From assembly GCF_963855985.1 (NCBI RefSeq), contig NC_087091.1, positions 15,630,154 through 15,694,153 of the forward strand: a stretch of DNA of 64,000 nucleotides, read 5' to 3'. The stretch comes from Ostrinia nubilalis. Its lineage: Eukaryota > Arthropoda > Insecta > Lepidoptera > Crambidae. Positions 61,310 to 64,000 of the stretch are shown here, one piece after another. The position numbers were made by a program, and so were the translations under genes. How positions within the stretch are numbered: position 1 is the stretch's first letter; the number at the start of each line of letters is the position of its first letter. The notes under the pieces were generated by a model. That model was not told the DNA's origin and ran no database searches. It saw only the letters and a list, made by a program, of their open reading frames with translations.

Positions 61310-62949
61310 GTTTAGAGTGATTTGACGATATTTTTTAACAAGTTTTTTTTTCTATTTCATGAAACTTATTATTCCTGGATGACTTTCTTTTAAGCCCAGG
61401 TATAAATTTACTGGAGTATATTATAGATTTTAATATAGTTATTTGTTAGTTTAAGTTTTGTGCATTAAAAATGTATACATTGTAAATTCAAATTATGTAG
61501 AGAATAAAATATTTATTAAGTAGATAGTGTACTTAAATATTTTACGGTAGGTACGGCGACTCTTGAAATAAAGTTTACACGAGTCGGACTTAATATTGAA
61601 TATAATTATTTAGGAATTTGATGTAATAAGATTTTTCTCAATTTAATAAACTCTCAGGGCCAAGTCTGGAGACCAAAAAAGTCTTCAATTTTATTTTTTA
61701 CATACATACTTCTACCTCCATTTCCACTTACCTATTTTCCAGTAAGTTCCTATCAATCGAGCAATTAATAAATTGGTTCTCCAGCCTCCAATCAGCCGTC
61801 AATCATCGCCTGAACTCCGCATTTCTTTCTGTATCCTGTTTCCCCACATATTTCCCGTTATTTACATACGCAAGTGAGTCATTGCGATACTCCACGAACA
61901 ATCAACTGCAGGCTAACGACCTCGCAGCCTCCCATACCCTTTCAGAACCCACCAGCCTTATCCGACCCCTCCCTCTTCATACGAACCCCCTTCTAAGACC
62001 TGATCTCTCAAGTGCGAAAGCACCGCGATAGCTCAGCTTACACCAGCAAGGGTATAAGCCAAGTTTATTGTGTGACCTAAGCACTGATAGGCAAATTGCA
62101 GTTTTTTATGCACTAGGGTGAGAGATAGGGTGCACGGTGTAATTGAGGTAAATAGAGCGCTCCAAAGATGGCCGACCGATTACCGGATGATGCGACTTAA
62201 ACACAATTAGGCACAATAACTGCATCTTTTACTTTTTGTTTAGTTTTAAATTACTATTTGTTCGGGCAAAGGTGTTTTTAATTGCTTGAATAACCGGTAA
62301 TAACACTTAACCTTTTTTGACGATGTAGGCTATGCTTAATGCAATGTTAGCCTTTGTTTACACCTTTGTCGTTAATTTATAGCCAATAACTATGTAAGTA
62401 AATTGGCGAGTTATGACGGTTAAATGCCTGAATTTATTGCTTTTAATGTGTGTTATGACTTTTGTATAACTAGCAATTTATAATAGCATTACAATATAAA
62501 ACGTTGAACGTTAATTTTGATATACCAATTCGATATACTCGAAAGACAACTGGAATCTCGTAATCTATCGAATCGCGTCTCTCGCTCACGTAGAATCGAT
62601 TAAAGTCGTCGCCTCCGATTGACGATAATCGTAATTACGTGACAACTGCACGTAACCCGATCCCGGCGGGAACAGTAAAGTATAATTTATGATTCGGTTT
62701 CCGAACGCTTCCGTCGTTCAAACAGTGTAACGCTATACGGTGGCACCTTTATTTGATTTATGTAACTTTTTTTCTTTTTCCGACGGCTCTGGGAACACGA
62801 GTTAGTTCGTACTTCATTGAGGCTGTCATGCAAGTAATTTATAGTGGAGTACGCACTTGTTATTCGCAAAGGATGTGGTACTGTCTTGTCCGCGGACGTC
62901 AAGTATGATTAAGTTGTTTTAGAGATAAACAAAGGACAATCGTTGCATA

Positions 62950-63701
62950 AAGGACAATGACCAAAAGTGGTCCAAATGTCCACCACTAATGAGACCTATA
63001 TTGGCTTATAGTCCATTAAATAGAGATTAACTTTCAGTATGGGACGAAAAAAAAATAAGCTGTCAGTAAAAAGTTATGACTGTATGAAAAATTGTAGTAG
63101 TTTACGCGCTAATCTCAGGAACTACATGTCCGATTTAAAAAAATCTTTTTGTTATGGATAGCCCATTTATCAAGGATGGTTTTAGGTTATATAACATCAC
63201 CCTACAGCTAATAAGGGCGGAGCCGTAAAGACAAATGTTGTAAAAATGGAAAATATTATTTAAACTATTTTCACGCGTGCAAAGTCGTAAGCACAGCTAG
63301 ATGTGTATAATATAATTCATCTATAACCCCGCGCCAGTTGGAAATAAGACTATGTTAACCCCTTTCGCATTATTCCAAGTATCCAATATTGTTGTCTTTC
63401 TTCTGAGCTTATTTTTTTTTCTTTTAGCGAGAACCTAACACGGCACACTAAGCGACATGACATAGCATGCATAGATTAGTCCAAAATGTGCGATGAATAG
63501 AATGATATTATCAAGAAAATTTTTCGGATGAAAAGGTAAAAAACATGACTTTTCATTCAGTCATAACTTTTTACTGACAGCATATTTTTGATTGCGGTTT
63601 GGTTATAATGAATCAGTATTTAGTAGACTATTTTACTACATAGGTCTCGTTAGTGGTGGACATTTGGACCACACTCCATACATTTTTGGTCATTGTCCTT
63701 T
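62950..63701. mobile_element. Inverted-end element with a retroposon inserted
   Basis: The left arm (AAAGGACAATGACCAAAA, GGTCCAAATGTCCACCACTA) pairs with the right arm ending GGTCATTGTCCTTTG over about 140 bp. An RTE-like tail (63097-63301) sits inside. Confidence 0.75.
63097..63301 (+). mobile_element. RTE-like retroposon 3' tail inside the element at 62950
   Basis: ACTACATGTCCGATTTAAAA, TATGGATAGCCCATTTATC, ending TTTTCACGCGTGCAAAGTCG and CACAGCTAG. Confidence 0.65.
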
Positions 63702-63897
63702 GCAAATGTTTCACCGCTTCATGCATTGAAATGTCAATTTGACAGTTCAGACGCGTATAATTGGTATTTTAGTTTATTTTTGTCCAGGTGGTTTAATTTG
63801 GAGCACGAAAGGCTTCATAAATTATAGCTCTAAATAAAGAAGAAACATACGAGCACAGAGAAAGTAATTAAATAAATAATCGCGTTTGACGGCCGAT

Positions 63898-64000
63898 GGG
63901 GCAGAAAGGTTCTGGAATGGAGGCCGCGTACCGGAAAACGCAGCGTGGGACGTCCACCTACAAGGTGGACCGACGACATCGTAAAGGTAGCAGGGAAGCG
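63898..64000 (+). mobile_element. LINE 3' coding region, cut by window end
   Basis: It reads KVLEWRPRTGKRSVGRPPTR, then WTDDIVKVAGK, upstream-extending homologue of the tail at 34962. It is open at the window edge. Confidence 0.8.

Larger units (their letters stand above)
45991..64000 (+). other. Downstream Tet intron (open at window end)
   Basis: I found no splice-bounded coding block in these 18 kb on either strand. Contents are the listed MITEs and LINE tails plus GC-richer unique blocks (47510-47760, 55700-56250, 61790-62050, 62500-62900). If Tet continues, this is one very long intron. Confidence 0.45.

Noticed and set aside
45991..64000. TET catalytic domain exons
   Set aside because: Looked for cysteine-rich and HxD-containing frames bounded by splice sites; none supported in the window.

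Overview
This window is a piece of an insect nuclear genome, almost certainly a moth or butterfly. It is AT-rich with short exons and long introns. It carries lepidopteran-type tails of non-LTR retroposons, tRNA-derived SINEs and many small inverted-repeat DNA transposons. No bacterial operon, viral replication gene, rRNA, CRISPR array or convincing functional tRNA is visible. Most of the sequence is intron, intergenic DNA or repeat. The species cannot be named from sequence alone.

Two genes are supported, both on the + strand. (1) The 3' two-thirds of a Spätzle-family (Toll ligand / neurotrophin-like) gene, in six exons from 12868 to the stop at 18004-18006. The splice phases agree throughout and give 401 codons. 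An RSRR furin-type site is followed by a 105-residue eight-cysteine knot. The signal peptide and first exon(s) lie upstream and were not found. (2) The 5' part of a Tet (ten-eleven-translocation 5-methylcytosine dioxygenase) gene. It has a large first coding exon (36564-37697) and, after an 8.15 kb intron, a 47-codon CXXC zinc-finger exon (45850-45990). The catalytic dioxygenase exons must lie beyond 64000. A GC/CpG-rich block at about 24.6-25.1 kb is the best candidate for an upstream Tet promoter and first exon. A noncoding leader exon runs from 35885.

Layout: 1-12.8 kb, repeat-rich DNA upstream of (or in an intron of) the Spätzle gene. It includes a perfect 46-bp hairpin, a cluster of nested palindromes at 4.2-4.4 kb, a 2.4 kb composite TIR element (6.27-8.70 kb) and a direct pair of 1.2 kb transposons (9.9-12.8 kb). 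12.9-18.0 kb, the Spätzle exons, with a decayed or alternative duplicate of one exon, and a 24-bp minisatellite directly at one 5' splice site. 18-24.6 kb, intergenic DNA with a 1 kb hAT-type element showing an 8-bp target duplication. 24.6-64 kb, the Tet leader, first coding exon, CXXC exon and large introns filled with MITEs, foldbacks and LINE tails, with several GC-richer unique blocks that may be cis-regulatory.

The two genes are not obviously linked in function: one is an extracellular signalling ligand, the other a nuclear chromatin/RNA-modifying enzyme. No new multi-gene system is visible. The most unusual items are the nested hairpin cluster, the Spätzle exon duplication, the Tet leader (ATG-free for about 630 nt, then a uORF overlapping the start codon), and several transposon insertions datable by their interrupted or empty target sites.
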